A DNA stretch of 57,879 bases from an uncultured beta proteobacterium (GTDB taxonomy: Bacteria > Pseudomonadota > Gammaproteobacteria > Burkholderiales > SG8-41), in assembly GCA_903893565.1 (NCBI GenBank), contig CAITMU010000033.1:1-57879 (forward strand), read 5' to 3'. The notes beneath the pieces were generated by a model. That model saw only the letters and a program-made list of their open reading frames with translations, was not told the origin of the DNA and did not search any database. Numbering within the stretch: the stretch's first letter is position 1; every line of letters starts with the position of its first letter. Below are positions 30,075 through 41,644 of this stretch, piece by piece. Position numbers and translations under genes: made by a program.

Positions 30075-30086
30075 ATTGAAAACCCG

Positions 30087-31175
30087 ATGCGAACCCTAAC
30101 TGTTAATTTAGCCGAACGAAGCTACCCCATTTATATTGGGAGTCAGTTATACACCCGTGATGAGCTCTTCGAGGAGGACTTACGCAGCAATAAAGTCGTG
30201 GTGGTGACCAATGAAGTGGTTGCACCATTGTATTTGCCTGCATTGCGTGCGCGCTTGCAGGCAAAAGGCGTGCAATGTGTTGAAATTGTATTGCCCGACG
30301 GCGAGGGGAGTAAAAGTTGGTCGACTTTGAATACTATTTTTGATGCGCTGCTCTCCAACCGTTGTGAGCGTAAGACCCCATTGATCGCGTTAGGTGGTGG
30401 GGTGATCGGGGACTTAACCGGATTTGCAGCGGCTACCTACCAACGCGGGGTGCCTTTTATCCAAATTCCCACCACGTTGTTGTCTCAAGTCGACTCCGCC
30501 GTGGGTGGTAAAACGGCGATAAATCATCCGATGGGCAAAAATATGATCGGCGCATTCTATCAGCCACAGCGGGTGTTGGCCGATATTGATACTTTAAGAA
30601 CGTTGCCACAACGGGAATTAGCCGCCGGTTTAGCCGAGGTGATTAAATATGGTTTTATCCGCGACGCAACCTTTTTAACGTGGTTGGAAGACCATATCGA
30701 TCCCCTCAATGCTTTGGAGCCGGAATCGCTGGCTTTTGCCGTTGAGCGCTCGTGTTGGAACAAAGCGCAAGTCGTGGGCGAAGACGAGCGGGAAACGGCA
30801 GGTCGAGCCTTACTGAATTTCGGGCACACTTTTGGCCACGCTATTGAGGCTGGAATGGGCTATGGAGTTTGGTTGCATGGGGAGGCTGTGGCCGCGGGTA
30901 TGGTGATGGCAGCTCGCCTGAGCCAAAAATTAGGTTTTATCACTCAACATGAAGTGCAGCGTTTAGTCGATATTCTGCAACGCGCAAAGCTTCCGGTGGC
31001 GGCACCGGCTTTGGGCGTAGAACGATATTTAGAATATATGGGACATGATAAGAAAGTACAGGCTGGGCGTGTGCACTTTATATTATTACGCAGTTTAGGC
31101 GAGGCTTTTATGACCAACACCTATGAGGAGGCGGCCTTACATGAAGTGCTTCGTACGCCTGACTTATTGGCATGA
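30087..31175 (+). CDS. aroB: 3-dehydroquinate synthase
   Basis: AroB closes the ring of DAHP to 3-dehydroquinate, using NAD+ and a divalent metal. The 362-residue protein has the NAD-binding [21 protein letters not shown] near residues 93-113, [19 protein letters not shown] near 124-142, and metal ligands in [19 protein letters not shown] and [11 protein letters not shown]. No deviations were seen. Its stop overlaps the dgt ATG (ATGA). Confidence 0.96.
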   Translation: MRTLTVNLAERSYPIYIGSQLYTRDELFEEDLRSNKVVVVTNEVVAPLYLPALRARLQAKGVQCVEIVLPDGEGSKSWSTLNTIFDALLSNRCERKTPLIALGGGVIGDLTGFAAATYQRGVPFIQIPTTLLSQVDSAVGGKTAINHPMGKNMIGAFYQPQRVLADIDTLRTLPQRELAAGLAEVIKYGFIRDATFLTWLEDHIDPLNALEPESLAFAVERSCWNKAQVVGEDERETAGRALLNFGHTFGHAIEAGMGYGVWLHGEAVAAGMVMAARLSQKLGFITQHEVQRLVDILQRAKLPVAAPALGVERYLEYMGHDKKVQAGRVHFILLRSLGEAFMTNTYEEAALHEVLRTPDLLA

Positions 31176-32290
31176 TTAAAGTGGCCCCTTATGCTGCCCA
31201 AGCCGCGCAAGCCCTACGCCGATATCCAGAGGCTAAGGCTCAGGGCCGAAGTGAATTTCAGCGTGACCGCGATCGTATTATTCACTCCACCGCGTTTCGC
31301 CGTTTGGAATATAAAACGCAAGTATTTGTTAATCATGAAGGGGATTTGTTTCGTACTCGTTTAACCCACAGCCTTGAAGTGGCTCAGATCGGTCGCTCAA
31401 TTGCCAGACAATTGAATTTGGATGAGGATCTTACCGAGGCGATCACCTTGGCCCATGATCTGGGCCACACGCCATTTGGCCATGCTGGCCAAGACGCATT
31501 AAATGCTTGTATGAAACCTTATGGGGGATTTGAGCATAATTTACAAAGCTTGCGTGTGGTCGATACGTTGGAGGCCCGATATGGTGGGTTTGATGGGTTA
31601 AACCTGACCTTTGAAACGCGAGAGGGCATACTAAAACATTGTTCACGACGCAATGCCCTTCAATTAGGCGAAATAGGCGAGCGTTTTTTAAAAAAACACC
31701 AACCGTCTATGGAAGCTCAGTTGGCTAACTTAGCCGATGAGGTGGCCTATAACAATCATGATGTGGACGATGGTTTGCGTTCTGGGCTGATTACGATAGA
31801 AGAATTATGCTCGATCCCCATTTTTAGTCGTCATCGTGATTTAGCCCTTCAAGAATACCCTGATTTGCCTCAGCGCCGCTTGGTGCATGAAACCGTCAGG
31901 CGCATGATTGGTTCCTTGGTGAAGGATTTAACTGTGCAAAGTGCGGCAAAAATCGCAGAAATGGGCCCTCGTTCTGTGGCCGAAGTCAGATCCTTACCCC
32001 CCATCATTGCTTTTAGCCCGCAAATGAAAAAGGAGCAGGCCCAATTGAAGGGGTTTTTGCAAACGCACTTATATCAACATTATCGAGTGGCCCGCATGAG
32101 TAGTAAGGCTCGACGTATCGTCACAGCGTTATTTAACGCCTTTGCAGCGGAGCCCAAATTGTTACCCCCTGATTTTCAGCTCAGGGCGAGGGAGGATAAG
32201 CCCCGGGCCATTGCTGATTACATTGCTGGGATGACAGATCGATATGCGATGCTCGAGCACCGTCGTTTGTTTGCGGTGGAGACGGTATAA
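31172..32290 (+). CDS. dgt: Deoxyguanosinetriphosphate triphosphohydrolase-like protein
   Basis: An HD-domain dNTP triphosphohydrolase of the shorter Dgt class (372 residues). The metal site is visible as [10 protein letters not shown] (His66), [14 protein letters not shown] (His95-Asp96 and His104) and [15 protein letters not shown] near 188. It probably tunes dNTP pools in the cytoplasm; substrate preference within this subclass is variable. The ATG overlaps the aroB stop by 4 nt, so it belongs to the aroK-aroB transcript. Two stem-loops follow before gltB. Confidence 0.9.
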   Translation: MIKVAPYAAQAAQALRRYPEAKAQGRSEFQRDRDRIIHSTAFRRLEYKTQVFVNHEGDLFRTRLTHSLEVAQIGRSIARQLNLDEDLTEAITLAHDLGHTPFGHAGQDALNACMKPYGGFEHNLQSLRVVDTLEARYGGFDGLNLTFETREGILKHCSRRNALQLGEIGERFLKKHQPSMEAQLANLADEVAYNNHDVDDGLRSGLITIEELCSIPIFSRHRDLALQEYPDLPQRRLVHETVRRMIGSLVKDLTVQSAAKIAEMGPRSVAEVRSLPPIIAFSPQMKKEQAQLKGFLQTHLYQHYRVARMSSKARRIVTALFNAFAAEPKLLPPDFQLRAREDKPRAIADYIAGMTDRYAMLEHRRLFAVETV

Positions 32291-32340
32291 AGCGACGGGG
32301 AGTAGGGTAAGCTTCGAAAAATCAGCGGATGGGCTGTCGG

Positions 32341-32370
32341 GCAATCGATTCTGGTGGGAGAATCGATTGC
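32341..32370. repeat. Perfect 12-bp inverted repeat downstream of dgt
   Basis: Two 12-base arms (GCAATCGATTCT and its exact complement AGAATCGATTGC) flank the 6-base loop GGTGGG, 50 bp after the dgt stop. No U-run follows in either direction, so it is not a standard terminator. It could be an mRNA 3'-end stabiliser, a factor-dependent stop, or an operator upstream of gltB (168 bp before its start). Confidence 0.6.
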
Positions 32371-32454
32371 ACAAAAGTCCTGAATTTCCCTATTGAAGCA
32401 GGGGCTTAGTACCGGTAGACTCGATACTTAATATCCCCGAAATACTGACAGGCA

Positions 32455-32484
32455 GCGCGAAAAAATCCGCGCAATGGCTTTTTT
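32455..32484 (+). terminator. Candidate terminator before gltB
   Basis: A 5-bp GC stem (GCGCG at 32455-32459 with CGCGC at 32468-32472, loop of 8) is followed after six bases by six Ts (32479-32484) and soon by more. It would end the aroK-aroB-dgt transcript or act as an attenuator in the gltB leader. The stem is short, so the strength is doubtful. Confidence 0.4.
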
Positions 32485-32537
32485 CGCTTTTAAGTAATTG
32501 TTTTATATTGTTATTTCGTCTTTTTTAGAGGTTAATT

Positions 32538-35500
32538 TTGGATACCGTTGATTCGCATTACCCGCCGCGAGCACAAGGCTTATATGACCCAGCCAATGAG
32601 CACGATAGTTGTGGAGTCGGCTTTGTTGCCAATATCAAGGGCCGGCAAAGTCACCAAATCGTAGAGCAAGGGCTCACCATTTTAAAAAATTTGACCCACC
32701 GAGGTGCCGTGGGGGCGGATCCAAAAGCATCAGATGGTGCGGGGCTACTGATTCAGATACCCGATCAATTTTTCCGGGAAGAAATGGCCTTACAGGGGAT
32801 TAAGCTACCGCCTAAAGGGCAATATGGCGTTGGAATGGTGTTCTTGCCACGGGAGTCCGCGTCTCGTTATGCCTGCCAATATGCCATAGAACGAGCCATT
32901 AAAGATGAAGGACAAAAATTACTCGGATGGCGCGATGTGCCTGTCGATAGTCAAGATTTAGGGGAATCGGTCAAAAAAATAGAGCCCGTGATACGCCAGG
33001 TTTTTATTGGACGGGGAAACGACGTCACCGTCACCGATGCCTTAGAAAGAAAACTCTACATCATCCGCAAAGTGGCGGGGCACGCGATTCAATCGTTAAG
33101 TCTCATTCACGGCGCAGAATTTTATGTCCCCTCTTTTTCAGCCCGAACCATTGTCTACAAAGGCATGTTGATGGCCGATCAGGTTGGGGTGTACTACAAA
33201 GATTTGCAAGATGCGCGTGTGGTGTCGGCTTTGGCGTTGGTGCACCAACGCTTTTCTACCAATACGTTTCCTACTTGGGACCTAGCGCACCCGTTTCGCC
33301 TGATTGCCCATAACGGGGAAATTAATACGCTGAAGGGCAATGTTAACTGGATACGCGCTCGTCAAGGGGCTATTTCCAGTCCCATTTTAGGAGCCGATTT
33401 GAATAAAGTCTGGCCCTTGATCTATCCGGGCCAATCCGATTCAGCCTCCTTTGATAATGCCCTGGAATTGCTTGTGATGAGTGGTTATTCCATTGCGCAT
33501 GCGGTCATGATGATGATCCCCGAGGCATGGGAGGGCCATGCGTTTATGGACCCGAGTCGACGCGCTTTTTATGAGTATCATGCCGCGATGATGGAGCCTT
33601 GGGATGGTCCGGCGGCCATTGCCTTTACGGATGGGCGTCAGATTGGAGCGACCTTGGATCGCAACGGACTTCGCCCAGCCCGCTATATTGTGACGCGTGA
33701 CGATTTGGTGATCATGGGCTCGGAATGTGGGTGCTTAGCCATTCCTGAAGAGAACATCATTAAAAAATGGCGTTTGCAACCCGGTAAGATGTTCTTGGTT
33801 GATTTGGAGAAAGGACGCATTGTTGATGATCAAGAACTGAAAGAGTCATTGGCTTCGATGCGACCCTATGCAGAGTGGATCGATCGAATCCGCGTCAAAC
33901 TGGATGATGTGGAAGGTGACTGGCCTGGGGTAGAAGCAGGCCCAGAGTCATTATTAGATCGGCAACAGGCCTTTGGCTGGACGCAGGAAGAGGTTAAGTT
34001 CTTATTAACCCCGATGGCAACGTTGGGAGAAGAGGCGATTGGCTCTATGGGCAATGATTCGCCCCCAGCCGTATTGTCGAATAAAAATAAAACTATTTAT
34101 CATTACTTTAAGCAACTCTTTGCCCAGGTCACTAACCCGCCGATCGATCCCATACGAGAAGAATTAGTCACCTCTTTGGTCTCGTTTATTGGCCCAAAAC
34201 CCAATTTGTTGGGAACGGATGAAACCAATCCTCCTATTCGTTTAGAGGTCAGTCAGCCGGTGATGGATTTTTATGACATGGATAAAATCCGTCATATTGA
34301 ACGTTACACGGATGGTAAATTTAAATCGTGGGAAGTCGATATTACCTATCCACTGGCTTGGGGCATGCAGGCGATAGAGGCGCGCCTGGCTAGCCTAGCG
34401 GCACAAGCAGAGGATGCCGTGCGCTCGGGTTACTCCATTATTATCGTTTCGGATCGAAAAGTCAGTCGTGACAATGTCGCCATCCCGGCATTGTTGGCTT
34501 TGTCAGCCATACATCAGCATTTGGTCGATAAGGGTTTACGCACCAGCGCTGGTTTGGTGGTGGAGTCGGGCAGTGTGCGCGAAGTGCATCACGTGGCCTT
34601 GCTGGGCGGCTATGGTGCAGAGGCAGTGCATCCTTATTTGGCAATGGAAACATTAATCGACCTAGCGGATAAAAAAATATTTGGCCCTGATATCGATGGC
34701 AAAACAGCGGTAAAGCACTTTGTAAAAGCCCTCGGTAAGGGGCTTCGTAAAGTGATGTCGAAAATGGGCATTTCGACTTACATGTCCTATACCGGGGCTC
34801 AGATTTTTGAGGCAGTGGGATTATCGCGTCCTTTGGTGGACAAGTATTTCACTGGTACGAGTACACAGGTCGAGGGGATGGATTTATTTGATGTCGCCAA
34901 AGAGGCGATTCGTGTTCATCAAGCCGCGTTTGGTAACGACCCAGTGTTAAAGCATGCCTTAGATGCGGGCGGGGAGTATGCCTGGCGAGCGCGTGGCGAA
35001 GAGCATATGTGGACCCCGGATATGATTGCGAAGTTACAGCAGTCGACCAAACAGAATAATTTTTCTAGTTTCAAAGAGTATTCTCATTTGGTCGACGATC
35101 AGTCAAAGCGCCAGATGACGTTTCGCGGATTGTTTGAATTTCAGTTTGATCATTGCAAACCCGTCCCTTTGGAGGAAGTGGAATCTGCCGCAGAAATTGT
35201 TAAGCGGTTTTCAACTGGGGCTATGTCCTTAGGTTCGATCTCTACGGAGGCACATACGTCCCTCGCTATTGCCATGAATCGTATGGGTGGCAAATCCAAT
35301 ACGGGTGAAGGGGGCGAAGATCGAAATCGTTATGCCCCCGTTAAAGCAGGAGAAAGCCTGCAATCCCGTTTGGGAGCGACACGCGTTGAAAATTACGCGC
35401 CCATTGAAGCCGGTGACTCGTTGAAATCAAAAATCAAACAAGTTGCCTCAGGACGGTTTGGAGTGACAGCAGAGTATTTGGCCAGTGCGGAGCAAATACA

Positions 35501-37205
35501 GATCAAGATGGCGCAAGGGGCAAAACCGGGTGAGGGCGGGCAATTGCCGGGTAAGAAGGTATCGGAATATATTGCCGAATTACGCTATTCAACCCCGGGT
35601 GTGGAGTTGATTTCTCCCCCACCGCATCATGATATTTATTCGATTGAAGACTTGGCGCAGTTGATTCATGATTTGAAAAATGCGAACTCGCAGGCCTCTA
35701 TCAGCGTTAAGTTAGTCTCTGAAATGGGCGTTGGAACTGTGGCGGCTGGGGTTGCTAAAGCAAAAGCCGATCATGTCACGATTTCGGGCCATGATGGTGG
35801 CACGGGGGCCAGTCCCTTGTCCTCTATTAAGCATGCGGGCTCTCCTTGGGAGTTGGGATTGGCAGAGACCCAACAAACGCTCGTATTAAATCGGTTACGT
35901 AGCCGTATTGCGGTTCAGGTCGATGGTCAGATTAAAACGGGGCGTGATGTGGTGATCGGTGCGCTGTTAGGAGCGGATGAATTTGGGTTTGCCACGGCCC
36001 CCTTAGTCGTTCAGGGTTGTATCATGATGCGTAAGTGTCATCTCAACACCTGTCCTGTCGGGGTCGCTACACAGGACCCGGTCCTACGCAAGAAATTTGC
36101 GGGCAAACCGGAATACGTGATTAATTTTTTCTTCTTCATTGCCGAAGAAATCCGTGAACTCATGGCTAAATTGGGAGTAAGAAAATTTAACGATTTGATA
36201 GGGCGATCGGATCTATTGGATATGCGAAAAGGCTTGTCGCATTGGAAGTCGCAGAATTTGGACTTTTCTCGGGTGTTTGCACAACCCAACGTGGGGCCCG
36301 AAGTGTTGCGCTACCATCATGAAAATCAAGACCATGGGTTAGATCAGGCGCTTGACCAAAGATTGATTGCGTTGTCACAATCCGCGCTCAACGATAAAAC
36401 TCCCGTGCAAATTGATATGCCGATCCGTAATATTCATCGAACCGTAGGAACGATGCTTTCTCATGAGGTGGTGAAGCGCTATCAGCATGCCGGATTACGG
36501 GACGACACGATTAAGGTGGGGTTTGCCGGATCGGCTGGACAAAGCTTCGGGGCTTTCTTGGCACATGGGATATCGATGCAGGTGGTAGGAGATACCAACG
36601 ATTATTGTGGCAAGGGTCTCTCCGGTGGACACATTAGTGTGATGCCTTCACAAAAATTCACAGGTAAGCCTTCTGAAAATATCATCACTGGCAATGCGGT
36701 GCTTTACGGTGCGATTGAAGGAGAGGCTTATTTTTGTGGTGTGGCGGGAGAGCGGTTTGCGGTGCGTAACTCAGGTGCTCATGCGGTCGTTGAAGGGGTG
36801 GGAGACCATGGGTGCGAATATATGACCGGAGGAACGGTCGTGGTGTTGGGAATGACGGGACGAAACTTTGCCGCTGGTATGTCCGGGGGCATTGCCTATG
36901 TTTATGATGAAGAGGGTAGTTTTTCTACCCGATGCAATCCGGCGATGGTTAAACGAGAGCCCGTGTTAAGCGAAAAAGAACAGGAAGCAAAACTGGGTCG
37001 TGAGTTCTGGCACCGGGGCTTAAGTGATGAGGCGCAGTTAAAACAGATGTTAGAAACGCATGTGGCGAAGACAGCTAGCCCCAACGGGAAAAAAATATTG
37101 GCCCAGTGGGATACGCAGCGCACGAAGTTTGTAAAAATCTTCCCGAATGAATATCGTCGTGCCTTGGGAGAGATTGCCGCCGCTAACAAACAAAAGGCAG
37201 CATAA
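32538..37205 (+). CDS. gltB: Glutamate synthase (NADPH) large subunit
   Basis: GltB takes the amide of glutamine and, with GltD, makes two glutamates from 2-oxoglutarate in ammonia assimilation. The 1555-residue protein has a class II amidotransferase domain whose nucleophile is Cys25 (HDSCGVGF), exposed after removal of a propeptide. A central domain follows, then the FMN/synthase domain with [10 protein letters not shown] and [19 protein letters not shown]. The [3Fe-4S] cysteines are in [15 protein letters not shown], and the C-terminal domain is a GXGXG beta-helix. Translation starts at TTG 32538, 5 bp after an AGAGGT ribosome site. gltD follows after 59 bp. Confidence 0.96.
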   Translation: MDTVDSHYPPRAQGLYDPANEHDSCGVGFVANIKGRQSHQIVEQGLTILKNLTHRGAVGADPKASDGAGLLIQIPDQFFREEMALQGIKLPPKGQYGVGMVFLPRESASRYACQYAIERAIKDEGQKLLGWRDVPVDSQDLGESVKKIEPVIRQVFIGRGNDVTVTDALERKLYIIRKVAGHAIQSLSLIHGAEFYVPSFSARTIVYKGMLMADQVGVYYKDLQDARVVSALALVHQRFSTNTFPTWDLAHPFRLIAHNGEINTLKGNVNWIRARQGAISSPILGADLNKVWPLIYPGQSDSASFDNALELLVMSGYSIAHAVMMMIPEAWEGHAFMDPSRRAFYEYHAAMMEPWDGPAAIAFTDGRQIGATLDRNGLRPARYIVTRDDLVIMGSECGCLAIPEENIIKKWRLQPGKMFLVDLEKGRIVDDQELKESLASMRPYAEWIDRIRVKLDDVEGDWPGVEAGPESLLDRQQAFGWTQEEVKFLLTPMATLGEEAIGSMGNDSPPAVLSNKNKTIYHYFKQLFAQVTNPPIDPIREELVTSLVSFIGPKPNLLGTDETNPPIRLEVSQPVMDFYDMDKIRHIERYTDGKFKSWEVDITYPLAWGMQAIEARLASLAAQAEDAVRSGYSIIIVSDRKVSRDNVAIPALLALSAIHQHLVDKGLRTSAGLVVESGSVREVHHVALLGGYGAEAVHPYLAMETLIDLADKKIFGPDIDGKTAVKHFVKALGKGLRKVMSKMGISTYMSYTGAQIFEAVGLSRPLVDKYFTGTSTQVEGMDLFDVAKEAIRVHQAAFGNDPVLKHALDAGGEYAWRARGEEHMWTPDMIAKLQQSTKQNNFSSFKEYSHLVDDQSKRQMTFRGLFEFQFDHCKPVPLEEVESAAEIVKRFSTGAMSLGSISTEAHTSLAIAMNRMGGKSNTGEGGEDRNRYAPVKAGESLQSRLGATRVENYAPIEAGDSLKSKIKQVASGRFGVTAEYLASAEQIQIKMAQGAKPGEGGQLPGKKVSEYIAELRYSTPGVELISPPPHHDIYSIEDLAQLIHDLKNANSQASISVKLVSEMGVGTVAAGVAKAKADHVTISGHDGGTGASPLSSIKHAGSPWELGLAETQQTLVLNRLRSRIAVQVDGQIKTGRDVVIGALLGADEFGFATAPLVVQGCIMMRKCHLNTCPVGVATQDPVLRKKFAGKPEYVINFFFFIAEEIRELMAKLGVRKFNDLIGRSDLLDMRKGLSHWKSQNLDFSRVFAQPNVGPEVLRYHHENQDHGLDQALDQRLIALSQSALNDKTPVQIDMPIRNIHRTVGTMLSHEVVKRYQHAGLRDDTIKVGFAGSAGQSFGAFLAHGISMQVVGDTNDYCGKGLSGGHISVMPSQKFTGKPSENIITGNAVLYGAIEGEAYFCGVAGERFAVRNSGAHAVVEGVGDHGCEYMTGGTVVVLGMTGRNFAAGMSGGIAYVYDEEGSFSTRCNPAMVKREPVLSEKEQEAKLGREFWHRGLSDEAQLKQMLETHVAKTASPNGKKILAQWDTQRTKFVKIFPNEYRRALGEIAAANKQKAA

Positions 37206-37264
37206 GATTAATCATTGGTCAAACACGTGCATCGGAGGATTCCGGTGCACGAGGAAAAAACGAA

Positions 37265-38683
37265 ATGGGTAAAGTCACCGGTTTTTTAGAGCATCAGCGC
37301 TTACATGAGGCGGCGGAAGATAAATCTTCACGGGTTAAACACTATCATGAGTTTGTCGCGCGTTTAAGTGACCAACAGACGGCCATACAAGCGGCCCGCT
37401 GCATGGATTGTGGCACGCCTTTTTGCATGAGTGGATGTCCGGTTAATAACATCATTCCGGATTGGAATGATTTGACCTATAAAAATAATTGGCAAGAGGC
37501 GCTCGAAACCTTACATTCGACCAATAACTTCCCCGAATTTACAGGGCGCGTCTGTCCGGCTCCTTGCGAAGAGGCTTGCACGCTACGTATCAATTCGGAT
37601 GCCGTAGGGATCAAGTCAATTGAGCACGCTATTATCGATAAGGGCTGGGAGATGGGGTGGGTGAAGCCTCAGATCGCTACCCTTAAAACGGGGAAAAAAG
37701 TGGCGGTCGTTGGCTCGGGTCCTGCTGGATTGGCCTGTGCGCAGCAGCTCGCCCGTGCGGGACATCACGTTGTGGTGCTAGAAAAAAATGATCGTCTTGG
37801 GGGATTGCTACGTTATGGAATTCCCGATTTTAAAATGGAAAAAATATTCATTGATCGCCGTGTCGAGCAGATGCAGCAGGAAGGGGTAGAGTTTCGAGTG
37901 AATCAGGCGGTCGGCACTGCGGTGCCGGTAAGCGCGTTGTTAAAAGATTTTGATGCGGTGGTGTTAGCCGGTGGCGCTGAGCGTCCGAGAGATCTGCCTT
38001 TGCCTGGACGAGAGTTAAAAGGGGTGCATTATGCGATGGATTTTTTACCCCAGCAAAACAAAGTGGTTGCCGGCGACCGAGTGTCGGGCCAAATTATGGC
38101 AACCGGCAAACATGTGGTGGTGATTGGCGGGGGAGATACCGGATCGGACTGTGTGGGTACAGCGAATCGGCATGGGGCGAAATCGGTTGCGCAATTTGAG
38201 TTGATGGGTAAACCTAACGATCCTAAGGGCAATCCGGTTTGGCCCTATTGGCCAACACGGTTACGCACATCCAGTTCGCATGAAGAAGGCGCGCAACGTG
38301 ATTGGTCCGTTGCCACCAAAGCGTTTATCGGAAGCGAAGGACAAGTCAAAGCGATTCAAGCCGTACGATTGGAATGGAAAAATGGAAAGATGAGTGAATT
38401 GCCGGGTACGGAGTTTGAAATGCCGGCCGATTTGGTACTACTTGCGATGGGATTTTTAGGCCCAACCGGTGAGGGCTTGCTCGAGCAATTGGGAGTTGCC
38501 CAAGATGAACGGGGTAATGTTAAAGCCGACACTGAGGGCTATCACAGTTCGGTTGATCGAGTATTTGCTGCTGGTGATATGCGGCGGGGCCAATCGTTGG
38601 TGGTGTGGGCGATTCGGGAGGGTCGACAGTGCGCACACGCGGTGGATGCCTTTCTCATGGGTGCTTCGGATTTACCTCGATAA
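37265..38683 (+). CDS. gltD: Glutamate synthase (NADPH) small subunit
   Basis: GltD is the flavoprotein that passes electrons from NADPH through iron-sulphur centres to GltB. The 472-residue protein has N-terminal cysteine clusters ([14 protein letters not shown] near residues 47-60 and [10 protein letters not shown] near 97). FAD-binding [18 protein letters not shown] lies near 148-165, NADPH-binding [13 protein letters not shown] near 281-293, and a C-terminal FAD loop [17 protein letters not shown]. It is co-transcribed with gltB, and its stop TAA is directly followed by the hemE ATG. Confidence 0.96.
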   Translation: MGKVTGFLEHQRLHEAAEDKSSRVKHYHEFVARLSDQQTAIQAARCMDCGTPFCMSGCPVNNIIPDWNDLTYKNNWQEALETLHSTNNFPEFTGRVCPAPCEEACTLRINSDAVGIKSIEHAIIDKGWEMGWVKPQIATLKTGKKVAVVGSGPAGLACAQQLARAGHHVVVLEKNDRLGGLLRYGIPDFKMEKIFIDRRVEQMQQEGVEFRVNQAVGTAVPVSALLKDFDAVVLAGGAERPRDLPLPGRELKGVHYAMDFLPQQNKVVAGDRVSGQIMATGKHVVVIGGGDTGSDCVGTANRHGAKSVAQFELMGKPNDPKGNPVWPYWPTRLRTSSSHEEGAQRDWSVATKAFIGSEGQVKAIQAVRLEWKNGKMSELPGTEFEMPADLVLLAMGFLGPTGEGLLEQLGVAQDERGNVKADTEGYHSSVDRVFAAGDMRRGQSLVVWAIREGRQCAHAVDAFLMGASDLPR

Positions 38684-39760
38684 ATGAAGTTGCCCAGAAG
38701 CCCGCTTAAAAACGACACTTTTTTACGTGCGTTACAACGTCTGCCGACCGACTATACGCCCGTATGGATCATGCGTCAGGCGGGACGCTATTTGCCAGAA
38801 TATAATCAGACCCGTCGGCGGGCTGGTAGTTTTTTAGGTCTGGCAAAAAACCCTGACTTTGCCACTGAAGTCACGTTACAGCCGCTAGAACGGTTTAATC
38901 TTGATGCGGCGATATTGTTTTCTGATATTTTAACGATTCCCGATGCGATGGGATTAGGACTTTACTTTGCTGATGGTGAGGGCCCGAAATTCGAAAGACC
39001 CTTGCGCGATGAAAAAGCTATTGCAAAGCTGACGGTGCCTGAGCCCGAGGAAGATTTGCGCTATGTGATGGATGCTGTGCGGCAGATTCGCCAAGCGTTG
39101 GATGGGCGGGTACCGTTGATTGGTTTTTCGGGTAGCCCTTATACACTGGCATGTTATATGGTTGAAGGGGGGGCCAGTACGGACTTTCGGACCATTAAGA
39201 CGATGCTTTGGGAGCGTCCTGATTTATTGCATCATATCCTAGCCATTAATGCTCAAGCGGTGACCCAATATCTGAATGCTCAAATTGCTGCGGGCGCTCA
39301 AGCCGTGATGATTTTTGATACGTGGGGGGGGTCATTAAGTGCTGAGGCCTATCAACGGTTTTCATTAGACTATCTACGTCGTATCGTCTCGCAACTGACC
39401 CGAGAAAATGAGGGCCGAACCGTACCGGTCATTGTATTTACCAAAGGAGGGGGGCTGTGGCTAGAGGATATTGCTGATATTGGCTGTGATGCTGTGGGCC
39501 TAGATTGGACGATCGATATCGGCGTGGCGAGGAATCGGGTGGGCTCAAAAGTGGCCTTACAAGGCAATGTAGATCCCATGTGCTTATTCGCCCCTCCTGA
39601 AGTGATTCAGTCCCAAGTTGCCCAAGTGTTGTCTTCTTATGGCAAGGGGAGTGGGCATGTATTTAATTTAGGGCACGGGATTTCGCAGTTTACTGACCCA
39701 GATCGGGTGAGGGTATTGGTTGATGCAGTGCATCAGTTAAGCTTGCCTTATCACCGTTAA
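38684..39760 (+). CDS. hemE: Uroporphyrinogen decarboxylase
   Basis: HemE decarboxylates the four acetates of uroporphyrinogen III to give coproporphyrinogen III, the substrate of HemF encoded at the left end. The 358-residue protein has the N-terminal [15 protein letters not shown] with the catalytic arginines, [12 protein letters not shown] with the key Asp, [13 protein letters not shown], and the C-terminal FNLGHGI. It begins immediately after the gltD stop, so translation is probably coupled; a ribosome site would lie within gltD. No odd residues were seen. Confidence 0.96.
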   Translation: MKLPRSPLKNDTFLRALQRLPTDYTPVWIMRQAGRYLPEYNQTRRRAGSFLGLAKNPDFATEVTLQPLERFNLDAAILFSDILTIPDAMGLGLYFADGEGPKFERPLRDEKAIAKLTVPEPEEDLRYVMDAVRQIRQALDGRVPLIGFSGSPYTLACYMVEGGASTDFRTIKTMLWERPDLLHHILAINAQAVTQYLNAQIAAGAQAVMIFDTWGGSLSAEAYQRFSLDYLRRIVSQLTRENEGRTVPVIVFTKGGGLWLEDIADIGCDAVGLDWTIDIGVARNRVGSKVALQGNVDPMCLFAPPEVIQSQVAQVLSSYGKGSGHVFNLGHGISQFTDPDRVRVLVDAVHQLSLPYHR

Positions 39761-40123
39761 GGTGAAAAAGCTATTCACAGAGTAGCCAAAAGCGAGAACC
39801 CCGTAGGCGTTGGCGGGGAAATCGGAGCGTAAAATATAAGCGATTGATTATTAATGATTATTTAATTAAATAAGGTATTGACCCGTTAGCGAACGACAAC
39901 GGTTTATTTTGAATCGTTCTAAAGTGAGTATTCATTAACAGACTTGTCCACAGGCTCTGTCATGGTGCCGAAGAAAATTGGATGAGAATGGCTAAGCGGT
40001 GCGAAAGTAAGTCCTTGCTGACATCGCTTAGGGCACGATACATGATGATTAAGGCTCACCGGGAAAAATAATAGGCGTTGGCCGGCCGATAAAAAAAGGA
40101 TGTTTAGATAGGAGCCAGGTCGC
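39761..40123. other. Gene-free gap hemE-livF with inverted repeat
   Basis: 363 bp between convergent genes. It holds an A/T-rich stretch (39838-39886), two 8-of-9 matches to the DnaA box (39771-39779 and 39944-39952) and a 7-bp inverted repeat, CTAAGCG (39992-39998) with CGCTTAG (40025-40031), enclosing 26 bases. A CCCCG/CGGGG stem lies near 39797-39817. I see no open frame and no U-tailed terminator for hemE. Confidence 0.45.
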
Positions 40124-40834
40124 CTAAGCGCCCAAATAGGCGTGGATTACCTTGGGGTCTTTTAGTAAATCGTTCGCAGCGCCTGAAAGGCTGACTAATC
40201 CTTCATCCAGCACGTAGGCACGTTCACAGGTCTGGAGGGCGAGTTTTGCATTTTGTTCAACCAGCAACAGGGTCACTCCTTCTTGGGTAATTTCGATCAG
40301 TGTGTTAAATATCTGCTTCACGATCAAGGGAGCCAGACCCATGCTGGGCTCATCAAGCAGGAGAAGACGGGGCCGGCTCATAAGAGCCCTTGCAATGGCA
40401 AGCATCTGTTGTTCGCCTCCAGACAGAGTGCCGGCCCACTGTTTTTGGCGTTGTGCTAAACGAGGGAACAAAGCATAGTAGCGTTCAAGATCGGATCGGA
40501 TGTTCGTTCGGTCATGACGCAGATAGGCCCCCATCAAAAGATTGTCAGCCACCGTTAAGTGGGCAAATACGCCGCGCCCCTCCGGCACTAGAGCAATGCC
40601 TAATCCCACGCGCGCGTGGGCGGGGGTGTTGTCGATGGCGTTGCCGTTAAAAAAAATATGGCCTTGCTGAAGTTTTAATAAGCCAGCAATGGCTTTGAGG
40701 GTGGTCGTTTTTCCTGCTCCGTTGGCACCAATCAGTGCGACCCGTTCGCCTTGTTTGACTTCGAAATTAATGGCCTTGAGCGCTTGAATACCCCCGTAGT
40801 GCACCTGAAGGCCTTCTACTTTAAGTAGGCTCAT
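40124..40834 (-). CDS. livF: Branched-chain amino-acid ABC transporter ATPase LivF
   Basis: One of two ATPases powering branched-chain amino-acid import. The 236-residue protein has Walker A GANGAGKTT at residues 36-44, the signature LSGGEQQMLAIARAL near 137-151 and Walker B LLLLDEPSMGLAP near 157-169. Its short length and MGLAP ending of Walker B are typical of LivF. It is the last gene of the liv operon, 9 bp after livG. Confidence 0.94.
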   Translation of the reverse strand: MSLLKVEGLQVHYGGIQALKAINFEVKQGERVALIGANGAGKTTTLKAIAGLLKLQQGHIFFNGNAIDNTPAHARVGLGIALVPEGRGVFAHLTVADNLLMGAYLRHDRTNIRSDLERYYALFPRLAQRQKQWAGTLSGGEQQMLAIARALMSRPRLLLLDEPSMGLAPLIVKQIFNTLIEITQEGVTLLLVEQNAKLALQTCERAYVLDEGLVSLSGAANDLLKDPKVIHAYLGA

Positions 40835-40843
40835 GTAAAGGCC

Positions 40844-41644
40844 TTAAGAGGGGTTGACCGGAGCGGGTTCATCTATAGGGTCAGTGCCAAGATAGGCCTT
40901 AATGACGTGAGGATTTTGACGCACTTCTCGAGGGGAGCCTTCCGCGATTTTTTCTCCAAAATCTAGAACCGCCATGCGATCACACAAGCCCATGACAAGT
41001 TTGACGTCATGCTCGATTAAAAGCAGTGTCATGCCCTGAGCATTTAAGTGAAGTAACAAGGTTTTCAACGCCTCTGTTTCAGTATGATTTAATCCCGCTG
41101 CCGGCTCGTCTAGGGCGAGTAATTGAGGTTCTGTGGCCAGTGCGCGTGCTATTTCAAGTCGGCGTTGATCGCCATAGGATAATTGATAGGCTTGGCGTTG
41201 GGCTTGTTGGCTAAGACCACAGGTCTTTAGTAAGGCGTGTGCGCGGGCCAGGATCATGGCTTCTTCAGCACGAGCCGAGGCGGTATTGAAAAGGGCACCC
41301 CAAACACCGGTACGGGTGCGAGGGTGGCATCCGACCATGACGTTTTCCAAGGCACTCATTTGAGAAAAAAGACGAATGTTCTGAAAAGTTCTGGCGATAC
41401 CGGCACGGGTGATTTGATGGGTTTTTAAGCCATTCAGAGGTTGCTGATTAAAAAAAAGGGTTCCTTCATCGGGCGGATAAATGCCGGTAATGAGATTAAA
41501 TAAAGTGGTTTTACCAGCACCATTGGGTCCGATAAGTCCAAAAATTTCACCTCGTAAAATATTCAAAGAGACTTGGTTTAATGCTCTTAAGCCACCAAAG
41601 TGTTTGCCAAGGTGGTGCGCCTCAAGCAGCGATTGATTACCCAT
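40844..41644 (-). CDS. livG: Branched-chain amino-acid ABC transporter ATPase LivG
   Basis: The second ATPase of the importer. The 266-residue protein carries Walker A GPNGAGKTT near residue 40, the LivG-specific GIARTFQNIRLF, the signature LSYGDQRRLEIARAL, and Walker B LLALDEPAAGLNHTE. The start at 41644 (MGNQSLLEAHH) gives the family length; an in-frame ATG 19 codons upstream lies well inside livM and was rejected. It overlaps the livM 3' end by 8 nt, implying coupling. Confidence 0.93.
   Translation of the reverse strand: MGNQSLLEAHHLGKHFGGLRALNQVSLNILRGEIFGLIGPNGAGKTTLFNLITGIYPPDEGTLFFNQQPLNGLKTHQITRAGIARTFQNIRLFSQMSALENVMVGCHPRTRTGVWGALFNTASARAEEAMILARAHALLKTCGLSQQAQRQAYQLSYGDQRRLEIARALATEPQLLALDEPAAGLNHTETEALKTLLLHLNAQGMTLLLIEHDVKLVMGLCDRMAVLDFGEKIAEGSPREVRQNPHVIKAYLGTDPIDEPAPVNPS

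Noticed and set aside
39761..39960. Possible replication origin in the hemE-livF gap
   Set aside because: Only two imperfect DnaA boxes, and none of dnaA, dnaN, rpmH or gidA nearby.
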